From Bacillota bacterium (GTDB lineage Bacteria > Bacillota > Clostridia > Lachnospirales > Anaerotignaceae): DNA of 64,000 nucleotides. Below the pieces are notes generated by a model. It was given only the letters and a program-made list of their open reading frames with translations, was not told where the DNA came from and did not search any database. The stretch spans positions 1 to 64,000 of the forward strand of contig JAHZDZ010000010.1 of assembly GCA_019422105.1 (NCBI GenBank), in the 5' to 3' direction. How positions within the stretch are numbered: the first letter of the stretch is position 1; each line of letters begins with the position of its first letter. The position numbers were made by a program, and so were the translations under genes. This document shows, piece after piece, positions 52,595 to 62,838 of the stretch.

Positions 52595-54330
52595 GCGGAG
52601 CGGTTACACAGTATGTATTTTATATAGCAGTGTTAATACTGCTGGCCCTGCCGCTGGGCAGGTATATTGCAAGGGTAATGAACGGAGAGAGAGTTTTTCT
52701 TTCCCGTATCATAAGGCCGGCGGAAAGAGCTGTCTATCGGATATTAAGGGTAGATGAAAACGAGGACATGAGCTGGAAAAAATATGCGCTGTGCGCGGTC
52801 TTTTTCAATCTGTTTGGATTTTTAATACTTTGGCTGATGACAATGACACAGAAATGGCTTCCTTTCAATCCTGAGGGAATCAACAACATGTCATGGCATC
52901 TGGGCTTCAATACAGCCTCCAGCTTTATGACAAACACCAACTGGCAAGCCTATTCCGGCGAGAGCAGCTTGAGCTATATGACTCAAATGTTTGGCCTGAC
53001 GGTGCAGAATTTTGTTTCAGCTGCAACAGGTATGGCGGTACTCTTTGCGCTGATTCGGGCCTTTGTGCGGGTAAAGGAAAAAGGAATGGGAAATTTTATT
53101 GCCGACTTAACCAGGTCAGTGCTGTACATATTGCTGCCCCTGTCATTGGTGGTTTCACTGGTGATTGCCTCCCAGGGCGTTGTACAGACATTCAGGCCCT
53201 ACGATAAGGTTTCGCTGGTAGAGCCTATTGTGACGGAGGACGGCACAGAGGTGACAGAGCAGGTCGTTCCCCTGGGACCTGCAGCCAGCCAAATTGCCAT
53301 TAAGCAGCTTGGCACAAACGGCGGCGGCTTTTTTGGAGTCAATTCCGCACACCCCTTTGAAAATCCCACACCGCTATCAAATGTGATTCAAATGATTTCG
53401 ATTTTGCTGATACCTGCTTCCCTTTGTTTTACCTTTGGCATTCATGTGAAGGACAAGAGACAGGGGCGGGCGCTTTTTATCGCCATGCTTATAATGCTTG
53501 CGGGCGCTTTGGCCATAGTGGCTGTCAATGAAGCCAACGCAACACCGCAGATGATACAAAACGGCGCTGTGGACGTTTCCGCGGCCGGGCAGGCCGGCGG
53601 CAATATGGAAGGGAAGGAGGCCCGTTTTGGTATCGCAGCGTCAAGTACCTGGGCAGTCTTTACCACAGCGGCATCAAACGGATCCGTAAACTCCATGCAT
53701 GACAGCTATACGCCTATAGGCGGCATGATACCGATGCTTTTAATGATGCTGGGAGAGGTTGTGTTCGGCGGTGTCGGATGCGGATTATACGGTATGATTG
53801 GCTTTGCCATACTGGCTGTATTTATTGCGGGGCTTATGGTAGGACGTACGCCGGAATATCTGGGCAAAAAGATAGAGCCCTTTGAGATGAGGATGGCTGT
53901 GCTGGTATGTCTGGCAACGCCTGTCGGTATACTGGCAGGCAGCGGTATTGCGGCAATGCTCCCCTCCACCGTAGACAGCCTGAACAATACGGGAATCCAC
54001 GGATTATCCGAGGTGCTTTATACTTATGCTTCCGCAGGTGGTAATAATGGCTCTGCCTTTGCGGGCTTTAACGCAAACACGCCGTTTTTGAATACTTCCA
54101 TAGGTCTTGTGATGCTGTTTGTACGTTTCCTGCCTCTGCTTGCCACATTGGCCATAGCAGGCTCTCTGGTACAGAAGAAAAAGGTAGCGGAAAGCGAGGG
54201 AACGCTGCCAACCCACGACGGAATGTTTATATTCCTTTTGATATTCGTTGTGCTTTTGGTAGGTGCCCTAAGCTTCTTCCCTGCCCTTGCCCTTGGGCCT
54301 ATAGCAGAATTCTTCCAGATGGCAGCGTAA
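52591..54330 (+). CDS. kdpA: Potassium-transporting ATPase subunit KdpA
   Basis: The K+-binding, channel-like subunit of the high-affinity Kdp pump, 579 residues, about 10 TM segments. Its four selectivity-filter-type loops are recognisable: TNTNWQAYSGE (about 109), GTNGGGFFGVNSAHP (about 240), TTAASNGSVNSM and GNNGSAFAGFNANT. It starts inside the kdpF stop and is followed by kdpB after 17 bp. Confidence 0.97.
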   Translation: MSGAVTQYVFYIAVLILLALPLGRYIARVMNGERVFLSRIIRPAERAVYRILRVDENEDMSWKKYALCAVFFNLFGFLILWLMTMTQKWLPFNPEGINNMSWHLGFNTASSFMTNTNWQAYSGESSLSYMTQMFGLTVQNFVSAATGMAVLFALIRAFVRVKEKGMGNFIADLTRSVLYILLPLSLVVSLVIASQGVVQTFRPYDKVSLVEPIVTEDGTEVTEQVVPLGPAASQIAIKQLGTNGGGFFGVNSAHPFENPTPLSNVIQMISILLIPASLCFTFGIHVKDKRQGRALFIAMLIMLAGALAIVAVNEANATPQMIQNGAVDVSAAGQAGGNMEGKEARFGIAASSTWAVFTTAASNGSVNSMHDSYTPIGGMIPMLLMMLGEVVFGGVGCGLYGMIGFAILAVFIAGLMVGRTPEYLGKKIEPFEMRMAVLVCLATPVGILAGSGIAAMLPSTVDSLNNTGIHGLSEVLYTYASAGGNNGSAFAGFNANTPFLNTSIGLVMLFVRFLPLLATLAIAGSLVQKKKVAESEGTLPTHDGMFIFLLIFVVLLVGALSFFPALALGPIAEFFQMAA

Positions 54331-54347
54331 AGAGAGGTGTGTTGAGA

Positions 54348-56411
54348 ATGAAAGAAAAAAATAAGATTTCAGATAAAGAAATGATTTCAAGGGCAATGAA
54401 GGACTCCTTTTTAAAGCTGAGTCCAAAAGTACAGATAAAGAATCCGGTCATGTTTTTGGTATATTGTGCTTCTATTACGACAACAGTATTGTTTTTCCTT
54501 TCGCTGGCGGGGATAAAGGACGCCGAGCCGGGCTTTATACTCGGTATAACAGTGATTCTTTGGCTAACGGTTATATTCGCGAACTTTGCAGAGGCTATTG
54601 CGGAAGGACGAGGAAAGGCACAGGCGGACGCCTTACGTGCGGCAAAAAAAAATGTTATGGCAAACCTCATACCATCAGTCAGTGAAAAGGATAAGGTTAC
54701 AAATATCGCATCGTCAGAGCTGAAAAAAGGCGATATTGTATTGGTACATGCAGGAGAGCAGATACCATCTGACGGCGAGGTCATAGAGGGCGCCGCTTCC
54801 GTGGATGAGAGTGCAATCACTGGGGAAAGCGCCCCCGTGATACGGGAAAGCGGCGGCGACAGAAGCGCCGTAACAGGAGGTACCACAGTTATTTCCGACT
54901 GGCTTGTCATACTTGTCACAAGTGAGGAGGGAGAAAGCTTTCTGGATAAAATGATTGCCATGGTAGAAGGCGCCTCCAGAAGGAAAACACCCAACGAGAT
55001 TGCACTGGAGATACTGCTGGTTGCACTGACGATTATCTTTTTACTGGTTGTTATGGCATTGTATCCCTATTCCGCCTTTTCGGCGAATCAGGCGGGAATA
55101 ACCAACACAACCTCGGTGACAGCACTGGTAGCCCTTTTGATTTGCCTTGCGCCGACGACCATTGGCGCACTGCTCTCCGCCATTGGCATTGCCGGTATGA
55201 GCAGACTGAACCGGGCCAATGTGCTTGCCATGAGCGGCAGAGCCATTGAAGCTGCCGGAGATGTAGATACACTGTTATTGGATAAAACAGGCACCATTAC
55301 CCTGGGAAACAGGCAGGCATGCGAGTTTATTCCTGTGGACGGCAATGACGGCAAGGATTTGGCGGATGCGGCGCAGCTTTCCTCTCTGGCGGACGAAACG
55401 CCGGAGGGCAGAAGCGTAGTCGTTTTGGCAAAAGAGCAGTTTGGCATACGGGGCAGGAGTATGGCTGATATGAAAGCGGAATTCATCCCCTTCACTGCAA
55501 AAACCAGAATGAGCGGCGTGGATTTTCAAGGCAATGAAATCAGAAAAGGCGCGGCGGATGCCGTAAAGTCCTATGTACTGGAAAAAGGTGGCGTATATTC
55601 CGAGGAATGCGGCAAAATTGTAAGGGAGATTGCAAACCATGGCGGTACACCTCTGGTGGTGGCAAAAAACGGAAAAATACTGGGTGTGATTCACCTAAAG
55701 GATATAATCAAGCAGGGTGTCAGGGAAAAATTTGCAGATTTGCGAAAAATGGGAATTAAAACCATTATGATTACCGGAGACAACCCCCTGACAGCAGCGG
55801 CCATTGCGGCGGAGGCAGGCGTAGATGATTTTCTGGCGGAGGCCACGCCCGAAGGAAAGCTGGAGCTGATTCGGGATTACCAGAAAAAAGGGCATTTGGT
55901 TGCCATGACAGGCGACGGCACAAACGACGCCCCCGCCTTGGCACAGGCAGATGTGGCTGTGGCCATGAACACAGGGACACAGGCCGCCAAGGAGGCGGGA
56001 AATATGGTGGATTTGGATTCCTCCCCCACGAAGCTCATAGACATTGTTCGTATCGGAAAACAGCTTTTAATGACAAGAGGCTCCCTTACAACATTCTCTA
56101 TCGCCAATGATGTAGCTAAATATTTTGCTATTATCCCCGCCCTTTTTATGAGCCTTTACCCCGGGCTTTCAGCTTTAAACATTATGGGGCTTAAAAGTGC
56201 GGAAAGCGCCATTTTCTCCGCGGTTATATATAATGCCCTGATAATTGCGGCCCTGATTCCACTGGCTTTAAAGGGTGTTAAATACCGGGAGGTAACCGCC
56301 GGAAAACTGCTTCGCCATAACCTTTTCGTGTATGGGCTGGGCGGTCTTGCTGCCCCCTTTTTCGCAATAAAAATAATTGATATGATACTTTCTGGTTTCG
56401 GTATTTTTTAA
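54348..56411 (+). CDS. kdpB: Potassium-transporting ATPase ATP-binding subunit KdpB
   Basis: The P-type ATPase subunit that couples ATP hydrolysis to K+ uptake, 687 residues. Key motifs are the actuator loop SAITGESAPV, phosphorylation DKTGT (Asp312), KTRMSGVDF in the nucleotide domain and the hinge GDGTNDAPALAQADVAVAM. The ATG at 54348 is preferred; GTG at 54339 is in frame upstream. Part of the kdpFABCDE operon. Confidence 0.97.
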   Translation: MKEKNKISDKEMISRAMKDSFLKLSPKVQIKNPVMFLVYCASITTTVLFFLSLAGIKDAEPGFILGITVILWLTVIFANFAEAIAEGRGKAQADALRAAKKNVMANLIPSVSEKDKVTNIASSELKKGDIVLVHAGEQIPSDGEVIEGAASVDESAITGESAPVIRESGGDRSAVTGGTTVISDWLVILVTSEEGESFLDKMIAMVEGASRRKTPNEIALEILLVALTIIFLLVVMALYPYSAFSANQAGITNTTSVTALVALLICLAPTTIGALLSAIGIAGMSRLNRANVLAMSGRAIEAAGDVDTLLLDKTGTITLGNRQACEFIPVDGNDGKDLADAAQLSSLADETPEGRSVVVLAKEQFGIRGRSMADMKAEFIPFTAKTRMSGVDFQGNEIRKGAADAVKSYVLEKGGVYSEECGKIVREIANHGGTPLVVAKNGKILGVIHLKDIIKQGVREKFADLRKMGIKTIMITGDNPLTAAAIAAEAGVDDFLAEATPEGKLELIRDYQKKGHLVAMTGDGTNDAPALAQADVAVAMNTGTQAAKEAGNMVDLDSSPTKLIDIVRIGKQLLMTRGSLTTFSIANDVAKYFAIIPALFMSLYPGLSALNIMGLKSAESAIFSAVIYNALIIAALIPLALKGVKYREVTAGKLLRHNLFVYGLGGLAAPFFAIKIIDMILSGFGIF

Positions 56412-56431
56412 GAAGGACAGGTGGATGGAGT

Positions 56432-57037
56432 ATGAAGGATGTAAAATCAGTTATGGTAAAAATGTTTGCCCTTTTATTCGTATTTACAGTTTTCTGCGGC
56501 GGCGTTTATCCGGCGGTAGTTACAGTGATTGCCCAGGCGGCGTTTCCGGATAAAGCAAACGGCTCTGTGATAGAGGTGGACGGAAAAAAATACGGCAGCG
56601 TTCTTTTGGGGCAGCAGTTTACAGGGGAAGAATATATGTGGGGGAGGATCATGAATGTGGATACCGCAACCTATACAGACAAGGAAGGAAATGCGCTGAT
56701 GTATGCCGTCCCTTCCAATAAAAGTCCGGCAAGCACCGAATATGAGGAAATGGTTGCCAAGAGGGTGGAAAACATAAAAATTGCCCATCCGGAAAAGGGA
56801 GATACCCCTATTCCTGTCGATTTGGTAACCTGCTCCGGCAGTGGCCTTGATCCCCATATTTCTTTGGCGGCGGCCGAATATCAGGCGGAAAGGATTGCGG
56901 AAAACAGAGGCATCAGCGTAGAAAAGGTACAGGAAATCATTGATACATATACAACGGGAAAAACTTTTGGTATTATGGGGGAAGAAGTTGTCAACGTCCT
57001 TGAGGTAAATCTGGCTCTTGACGGCATTTTAAATTAG
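56432..57037 (+). CDS. kdpC: Potassium-transporting ATPase subunit KdpC
   Basis: A 201-residue single-TM chaperone-like subunit of the Kdp complex. The TM is near residues 10-30 (LLFVFTVFCGGVYPAVVTVIAQ). Family signatures are FTGEEYMWGR, CSGSGLDPHISLAAAEYQ and the C-terminal VNVLEVNLALD. Between kdpB and kdpD, 20 bp either side. Confidence 0.96.
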   Translation: MKDVKSVMVKMFALLFVFTVFCGGVYPAVVTVIAQAAFPDKANGSVIEVDGKKYGSVLLGQQFTGEEYMWGRIMNVDTATYTDKEGNALMYAVPSNKSPASTEYEEMVAKRVENIKIAHPEKGDTPIPVDLVTCSGSGLDPHISLAAAEYQAERIAENRGISVEKVQEIIDTYTTGKTFGIMGEEVVNVLEVNLALDGILN

Positions 57038-57056
57038 AGACTGACGGGGTGGCATT

Positions 57057-59759
57057 ATGGAGGAAAACAGGCCCAATCCGGATGAGCTGTTGAAGGAAAT
57101 TGCGGAAACGGAAAAAAAGGAAAACAGAGGTAAGCTGAAAATATTTTTTGGCTATGCGGCCGGCGTAGGAAAAACCTGCGCCATGCTTGACGCGGCCCAT
57201 ACGGCAAAAAAAGCCGGTGTGGATGTCGTTGCAGGCTATATAGAACCTCATGCCCGTCCTGAGACAATAGCACTTTTAAACGGTCTTGAGGTAATCGATC
57301 CCCTCAGGGTTTCCTATAAGGGAATAACGCTGCATGAATTTGATTTGGATGGCGCGCTGAAGCGAAGGCCGGAGCTGATACTGGTGGATGAGCTGGCCCA
57401 TACCAATGCCGCAGGGCTTCGCCATACCAAGCGGTATGCGGATATTGAGGAGCTTTTGAATGCGGGTATCCATGTATATACTACTGTGAATGTACAGCAT
57501 ATTGAAAGCCTGAACGATATTGTCGCCGCTGTTACCCATATTGTTGTAAAGGAAAGGATACCGGACAGCATTTTTGACAATGCGGATCAGGTGGAGCTGG
57601 TTGATATAGAGCCTGATGATTTGATTGACAGGCTCAACGAGGGAAAAATATACAGGCAGGGGCAGGCGCGGCAGGCGCTGGGCAACTTTTTTATGCGGGA
57701 GAATCTTGTTGCTTTAAGGGAAATCGCCCTCAGGCGTACAGCCGACAGGGTAAACCTGAAAATGGAGCAGGAGAAGGGAAAGGGCGCCGCCTGCGCCTAT
57801 ACGGGAGAACATATATTAGTTTGCCTCGGCGCCTCCCCTTCAAACGCAAAGGTTATCCGCAACGCTGCCCGCATGGTGAAAGCGTTTCACGCCTCCTTTA
57901 CCGCTTTGTATGTAGAACCTCCCCTTTCCAAAAAAATGACGGGTGAAAACAAAACGCGCCTTGAGTCTAACATAAAGCTGGCGGAACAGCTTGGGGCAAA
58001 GATAGTAACGGTATTCGGTGAGGATGTTCCCTACCAGATATCCGAGTATGCCAGGCTGAGCGGTGTATCGAAAATTGTCATAGGACGCTCGAACAATAAA
58101 GGAAGTCTTTTTCATACAAGGCCCAATTTCATTGAAAAGCTGACGGCCTATGCGCCTAATCTGGATGTCTATATTATACCGGATGCTCTTCCCAAATATA
58201 AAAACCGGCCGCAGAGAAAACAGAACAATATAGACTTAAACGCTGTTGATTTCTTAAAAACAGTATTGATTATTTCGCTATGTACCCTGATCGGACTGCT
58301 TTTTTATCGTCTGGGCATCAGTGAGGCAAACATTATAACGATATATATATTGGGAGTGCTGCTTGTATCCAGCCAGACGGCGGGAAGGCTCTACGGCATA
58401 TTATCCTCTGTAGCCGGTGTATTAACCTATAATTATTTCTTCACAGAGCCCCGTTTTACGTTTCGGGCTACGGGGGCGGAGTATCCCATAACCTTTCTAG
58501 TTATGCTCATTGCTGCCGTTATCACCAGTACCCTTACGATTAAGGTAAAAACCCAGTCTAAGGAAACTGCCATGAAAGCATACCGAACGGAAATTCTTTT
58601 GGCGACAAACCAGAGTTTACAGAGGGCAAAAAATATCCATGAGATTGTGGAGGTATTTTCAGGTCAGCTCATAAAACTGCTGAATAAAAAGGTGGCGGTC
58701 TATCTCTCCGACGGCAGGGGCCTGCTGAATCCGTCTATATTCTACCCTGCCCATATGGAACACGACAGCAGCGAGGCATGTATGAGAGAGGATGAGATGG
58801 CCGTAGCACAGTGGGTATTGAAAAACAACAGACCCGCCGGAGTGTCCACCGATACCCTTCCAGGCGCAAAAGCATTTTATGTGCCTGTGGAAAGTAACGG
58901 CACAGTATTTGCAGTAACCGGCATTGAACTGTCTTTACAGGATAAACTAAGCCCCTTTGAGCAATCCCTGCTTTTTGCCATGGTAATGGAAACTGGGGCA
59001 GCCATAGACAGGCTGAGGCTGAACGAATCGAGGGAAAGAGCGAAGATGGAGGCGGAAAAGGAAAGGCTCCGCGCTAATCTTCTGCGGGCTATCTCTCACG
59101 ATTTAAGAACCCCACTAACCAGCATCTCAGGAAACGCAGGTATTTTAATGACGGGGGAAAAGAGCTTTGACGATGCTACGCGGCATAAGCTGTATGAGGA
59201 TATCTATGATGATTCCATGTGGCTAATCAATCTTGTGGAAAATCTGCTGTCTGTCACAAGAATTGAAAACGGAACAATGAATATTCATATGCATCCGGAG
59301 CTTGCCGATGAAATTGTGTCGGAGGCAATGAAGCACATTAACCGCAGAAAAGACCAATACAAAATAAGTGTACAGGCGGAGGACGACCTGCTTATGGTGC
59401 TGGCTGATCCCAGACTGATTGTGCAGGTGATTATTAATATTGTGGACAACGCGATAAAATATACAAACCCCGGATCAAAAATAATATTATCCTATTTCAG
59501 ACAGAAAGAGGAAGTTGTCTTTGAGATAGCCGATAATGGCAGCGGCATTGCCAATGAGGATAAAGAAAGGCTCTTTGATATGTTTTATACTGCCAACAAC
59601 CAAAGCGGCGACAATCGGCGAGGGCTTGGGCTGGGCCTCTCTCTCTGTAAATCTATTGTAAACGCCCATGGCGGCAGCATCTATGTGAGGGACAATTCTC
59701 CAAAGGGCACCGTATTTGGTTTTACCTTGAAATATGAGGAGGTTTTGACACATGAGTAG
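57057..59759 (+). CDS. kdpD: Sensor histidine kinase KdpD
   Basis: The membrane kinase that senses K+ limitation/turgor and, in some Firmicutes, cyclic di-AMP. Of 900 residues, the N-terminal KdpD domain carries Walker A FGYAAGVGKT (about 31-40) and DELAHTNAAGLRHTKRY. A UspA-like domain follows (ILVCLGASPSN, about 250-375), then four TM segments (about 400-495), a GAF-like region, HisKA with HDLRTPLT (His681) and an HATPase domain ending GGSIYVRDNSPKGTVF. Overlaps kdpE by 8 bases. Confidence 0.96.
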   Translation: MEENRPNPDELLKEIAETEKKENRGKLKIFFGYAAGVGKTCAMLDAAHTAKKAGVDVVAGYIEPHARPETIALLNGLEVIDPLRVSYKGITLHEFDLDGALKRRPELILVDELAHTNAAGLRHTKRYADIEELLNAGIHVYTTVNVQHIESLNDIVAAVTHIVVKERIPDSIFDNADQVELVDIEPDDLIDRLNEGKIYRQGQARQALGNFFMRENLVALREIALRRTADRVNLKMEQEKGKGAACAYTGEHILVCLGASPSNAKVIRNAARMVKAFHASFTALYVEPPLSKKMTGENKTRLESNIKLAEQLGAKIVTVFGEDVPYQISEYARLSGVSKIVIGRSNNKGSLFHTRPNFIEKLTAYAPNLDVYIIPDALPKYKNRPQRKQNNIDLNAVDFLKTVLIISLCTLIGLLFYRLGISEANIITIYILGVLLVSSQTAGRLYGILSSVAGVLTYNYFFTEPRFTFRATGAEYPITFLVMLIAAVITSTLTIKVKTQSKETAMKAYRTEILLATNQSLQRAKNIHEIVEVFSGQLIKLLNKKVAVYLSDGRGLLNPSIFYPAHMEHDSSEACMREDEMAVAQWVLKNNRPAGVSTDTLPGAKAFYVPVESNGTVFAVTGIELSLQDKLSPFEQSLLFAMVMETGAAIDRLRLNESRERAKMEAEKERLRANLLRAISHDLRTPLTSISGNAGILMTGEKSFDDATRHKLYEDIYDDSMWLINLVENLLSVTRIENGTMNIHMHPELADEIVSEAMKHINRRKDQYKISVQAEDDLLMVLADPRLIVQVIINIVDNAIKYTNPGSKIILSYFRQKEEVVFEIADNGSGIANEDKERLFDMFYTANNQSGDNRRGLGLGLSLCKSIVNAHGGSIYVRDNSPKGTVFGFTLKYEEVLTHE

Positions 59760-60474
59760 AATCAGCATTTTGGTTGTAGAGGATGATAAGGCTATCAGTA
59801 ACCTGATGTCTACCGCTCTTAAGGCAAGCTCCTATAACTGCCACATAGCTCCTAACGGGGCAAGTGCCATCCTGCAGGCCGCTTCCCTGAAACCTGACAT
59901 TATCATACTGGATTTAGGGCTGCCGGATATGGATGGCGTGGAGATCATCAAGAAAGTGCGTACCTGGAGTCAGTGCCCTATTATAGTGGTCAGCGCCCGA
60001 AGTGAGGACAGAGATAAAATAGATGCCCTGGACGCGGGGGCGGATGATTATCTGACGAAGCCTTTCTCTGTAGAGGAGTTGTTGGCAAGAATTCGTGTAG
60101 CTGTCAGAAAAATGAATTATGACAACAGCCCCGACTCCGGCTGTGCGGTCTTTATCAATGGAGGACTGAAAATTGAATATGCGTCAGGCTGTGTATTTTT
60201 GGACGGCAAGGAAATCCACCTCACTCCAATGGAATATAAGCTTTTGTGCCTTCTGGCCAGAAACGTGGGAAAGGTTCTGACCCATAACTATATTTTGGGA
60301 CAGGTATGGGGCACGGTGCTGGAGAGTGATTTGCCCTCCCTTCGGGTCTTTATGGCTACTCTCAGAAAGAAAATAGAAAAGGATACGGCAGATCCTGTAT
60401 ACATTCAGACACATATCGGTGTAGGCTACCGCATGATAAGAATACAGGGCGACAGCGATGTTTCAGGTTTGTAA
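59752..60474 (+). CDS. kdpE: Response regulator KdpE
   Basis: An OmpR-family transcription activator of kdp. The 240 residues include the receiver domain with acidic pocket ED11D12, phospho-acceptor Asp54 (IIILDLGLPDMDG), Thr/Ser switch VVSAR and Lys in LTKPF, then a winged helix (KEIHLTPMEYKLLCLLARNVGK, GVGYRMI). Likely target: the box at 52409. The start lies inside the end of kdpD. Confidence 0.97.
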   Translation: MSRISILVVEDDKAISNLMSTALKASSYNCHIAPNGASAILQAASLKPDIIILDLGLPDMDGVEIIKKVRTWSQCPIIVVSARSEDRDKIDALDAGADDYLTKPFSVEELLARIRVAVRKMNYDNSPDSGCAVFINGGLKIEYASGCVFLDGKEIHLTPMEYKLLCLLARNVGKVLTHNYILGQVWGTVLESDLPSLRVFMATLRKKIEKDTADPVYIQTHIGVGYRMIRIQGDSDVSGL

Positions 60475-60811
60475 TTTTATAAGAGAGAATTATTCTAATG
60501 AGAAATGGCGTTACTGCAATGCATGCCTGAGAAACGTTCCTCTTCCCTCAGACTATAGATTTTTTTGCAGAAAGAATAAAATATGTATGGATTATTATGT
60601 TTCCTAGTCGCCGGCTTATTTATCAGAATAAACATCAATTAAGGATAGAAAAGGCATCTTACAGACCAATTTCATAACAATGCACAAAAGCAAGGGAAGC
60701 CTGATTTATCAGACCTCCCTTGCTTTTTAAATGAATGGCTTTGCCGCCGCTTAGCCCGGGTAATTTTGTTTTCCTAGGGCAAGCCGCCTTAAGCTCTTTT
60801 TATTGACTGCC
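60475..60811. other. Intergenic region between kdpE and a convergent gene
   Basis: No gene is seen. The only clear element is the terminator at 60687-60726. The 60475-60680 part contains short frames without ribosome binding sites. Confidence 0.5.
60687..60726 (+). terminator. Terminator of the kdp operon
   Basis: AAAGCAAGGGA / TCCCTTGCTTT with an inner CTGAT/ATCAG pair; followed by a T-run (CTTTTT). Confidence 0.85.
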
Positions 60812-61417
60812 TTATGCACGGTTTCTCATTTCAATAAATTCTTTTATAATTTTTACTGTGTTATCTATTCCCACAACACTGCTGTCTATGGCGAAATGGT
60901 AATTATTGATATCGCCCCACTTTTTGCTGGAATAAAAATTGTAATAGCTTGCCCTCTTTTTGTCAATTTTAATGACAGCGTCCTCTGCCCTCTCCTTTGG
61001 GAGCCCATATAGTCTTGTTGCCCTTTCCACCCTTGCCTTGATGTTGGCATGGATAAAAATGTTGATGCATTCGGGATAATCCTCCAAGGCATAATCTGCA
61101 CATCGCCCTATAATGACACAGCTGCCTTCATCTGCAATACTGCGGATAGCGTCAAACTGCGCAAGGAATAATTTATGGTTTAGGGGGAGGCTGTCGCTTC
61201 CATAAGAGCCCATTACAAAAGAGTAGAGAAGACTGTTCGTTGGTTTTTCGTCATGGGTTTCAAAGATTTCCTTGCACATGCCGCTTTTTTGTGCAGCTAC
61301 TGTTAAAAGCTCTTTGTCATAAAAGGGTATCCCTAATTCCTTTGCCAGCTTCTCACCGATTTCTCTGCCGCCGCTTCCATATTGACGTCCAATGGTAATT
61401 ATCGTTTTTTTACTCAT
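60812..61417 (-). CDS. Cytidylate kinase-like protein
   Basis: A 201-residue P-loop protein of the Cytidylate kinase-like (AAA+/NMP kinase-fold) family. It opens KKTIITIGRQYGSGGREIG, where GRQYGSGG is the family's variant nucleotide loop, then FYDKELL, GRCADYALED and NVFIHA-like INIFIHANIKARVERA. It is widespread in Clostridia without a defined substrate and is distinct from the true Cmk. GGGAGGAAT lies before ATG. Monocistronic. Confidence 0.92.
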   Translation of the reverse strand: MSKKTIITIGRQYGSGGREIGEKLAKELGIPFYDKELLTVAAQKSGMCKEIFETHDEKPTNSLLYSFVMGSYGSDSLPLNHKLFLAQFDAIRSIADEGSCVIIGRCADYALEDYPECINIFIHANIKARVERATRLYGLPKERAEDAVIKIDKKRASYYNFYSSKKWGDINNYHFAIDSSVVGIDNTVKIIKEFIEMRNRA

Positions 61418-61592
61418 AATGATTCCTCCCTCTATTTCTGATTCTACATGCTGCTTTCATTTTGTGATCGTAAAAGTCAATTTTTATTTTATCTTATGTA
61501 ACCTATTCTATTTATTTATATTCGCCGTCATTTTTTGATATCCTTTTAAATTTTTAAAATTAAATTTTCTTTTGAAGAAAGAAGGACAGACA

Positions 61593-61621
61593 AAAAGGCC
61601 ATATATAAATATTGGCCTTTT
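61593..61621 (-). terminator. Terminator of the LysR gene at 61665
   Basis: AAAAAGGCCA / TGGCCTTTT with an AT-rich loop; on the minus strand it ends in TTTTTG. Confidence 0.85.
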
Positions 61622-61664
61622 CATTTCTAATTTTGAAATAGAATATTGGCGGTACTCTAATGAG

Positions 61665-62591
61665 TTACTGTTCGGCATATTTTTTTTGCAGAAAGCCTAA
61701 AAACAATTTTTCCTCAGCGGTCAACTGCTTATCTTTTCTCACAATAAAGTAATGGCCCCAAATTAGTTCAGGAATAGATTCAGGCAGATAGATAGAGGTA
61801 ACATCAGGGAATAAATCACTGACCGAATCATTTGTAGTGGCAAAAAAAATGGCATCAGAGTAGGAAAGCATATTATAAATAATGCTGCGGGAATCCGTAT
61901 ATATTTTTTGCGGGAAAAATTTGTACTCCAGTAATTCAATTTCTTTATTAAAATTAGGGGCTGGCGTGTCCTTTTCCAGTGACTGTATTAAGGGATAGCG
62001 CTTTAAATCACGCATAGTTATTTTCCGCTGAGACAATAGAGGGTGATTTTTGTTCAGCATGATACACTCATTGTCAAAAAACAACAGTTTTTGAACAATA
62101 TTCTGAGATTCCAAAAAGGTTGTCCAATAACCAATCGCATGTTGGGGTAGAGACACAATTCCAATATCAGCAGTACCGTTAAGGACTTCTATATACACAT
62201 TTTGCGGAGGAGATTCCTTTATATTTATTTGCACTCTGTCCTTTTCCCTAAAGTGTTCCTTATAAAATTCTATGAGGCACTTCGTCACAAAACTGTGACG
62301 GCTGGTTGTTATTCGGAGAGTTTTAATGGGATCATCCTTTTTGATATAAGCATCCTTAATTTGATTAAATTGACTCAAAACAAATTTTGTATCCTGCAGA
62401 AACTGAAGTCCCTCCTCAGTTATGGACACCCCATTGCTCTTGCGTATAAAAATTGTAATACTCAATTCCTTTTCCAGACGTTTGATTGATTTGCTGAGAC
62501 TTGACTGCGAAAGAAAAAGATTTTGTGCGGCCTTGTTGATGGAGCCGTATCTTGCTACTGCGTCAACATAAACCAGTTGATAAAAGGTCAT
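61665..62591 (-). CDS. LysR family regulator
   Basis: A 308-residue LTTR. The N-terminal helix-turn-helix reads VARYGSINKAAQNLFLSQSSLSKSIKRLEKEL over two lines, residues about 12-45. The effector domain follows, with RITTSRHSFVTKCLIEFYKEHF and ADIGIVSLPQHAIGY. The ATG at 62591 follows AGAGGTGAAAAT; an upstream frame extension is rejected. It is divergent from the YjiH/YjiG pair and probably regulates it through the inverted repeat at 62711. Confidence 0.93.
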   Translation of the reverse strand: MTFYQLVYVDAVARYGSINKAAQNLFLSQSSLSKSIKRLEKELSITIFIRKSNGVSITEEGLQFLQDTKFVLSQFNQIKDAYIKKDDPIKTLRITTSRHSFVTKCLIEFYKEHFREKDRVQINIKESPPQNVYIEVLNGTADIGIVSLPQHAIGYWTTFLESQNIVQKLLFFDNECIMLNKNHPLLSQRKITMRDLKRYPLIQSLEKDTPAPNFNKEIELLEYKFFPQKIYTDSRSIIYNMLSYSDAIFFATTNDSVSDLFPDVTSIYLPESIPELIWGHYFIVRKDKQLTAEEKLFLGFLQKKYAEQ

Positions 62592-62710
62592 TATTTTCAC
62601 CTCTTCTTTTAAATGTAATGAGTACATTTTGTTTTTTTACATAGGTATGATGACCGTTTGCTTACATTTTTATTTTACTACAGAAAACAGGGATAAAAGA
62701 TATGCCTTTT

Positions 62711-62729
62711 TGTCATAGTTGATATGACA
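62711..62729. promoter_or_regulatory. Inverted repeat, probable LysR operator
   Basis: TGTCATA-GTTGA-TATGACA, perfect 7-bp arms, in the 247-bp divergent region and just upstream of a promoter at 62749-62777. Confidence 0.55.
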
Positions 62730-62748
62730 TATGTATATTAACGCTGTT

Positions 62749-62777
62749 TTGTCGTTTATGCTACGATAACATTATAG
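62749..62777 (+). promoter_or_regulatory. Probable promoter of the yjiH-like gene
   Basis: TTGTCG (62749-62754), 17-bp spacer, TTATAG (62772-62777). The operator at 62711 lies about 20 bp upstream, an activator position. Confidence 0.45.
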
Positions 62778-62838
62778 ATTAGTTGCGCGGCTACTCTTTG
62801 TTGCTACTGAAAAACAGTGAAGCAAAGGAGGCAATAAG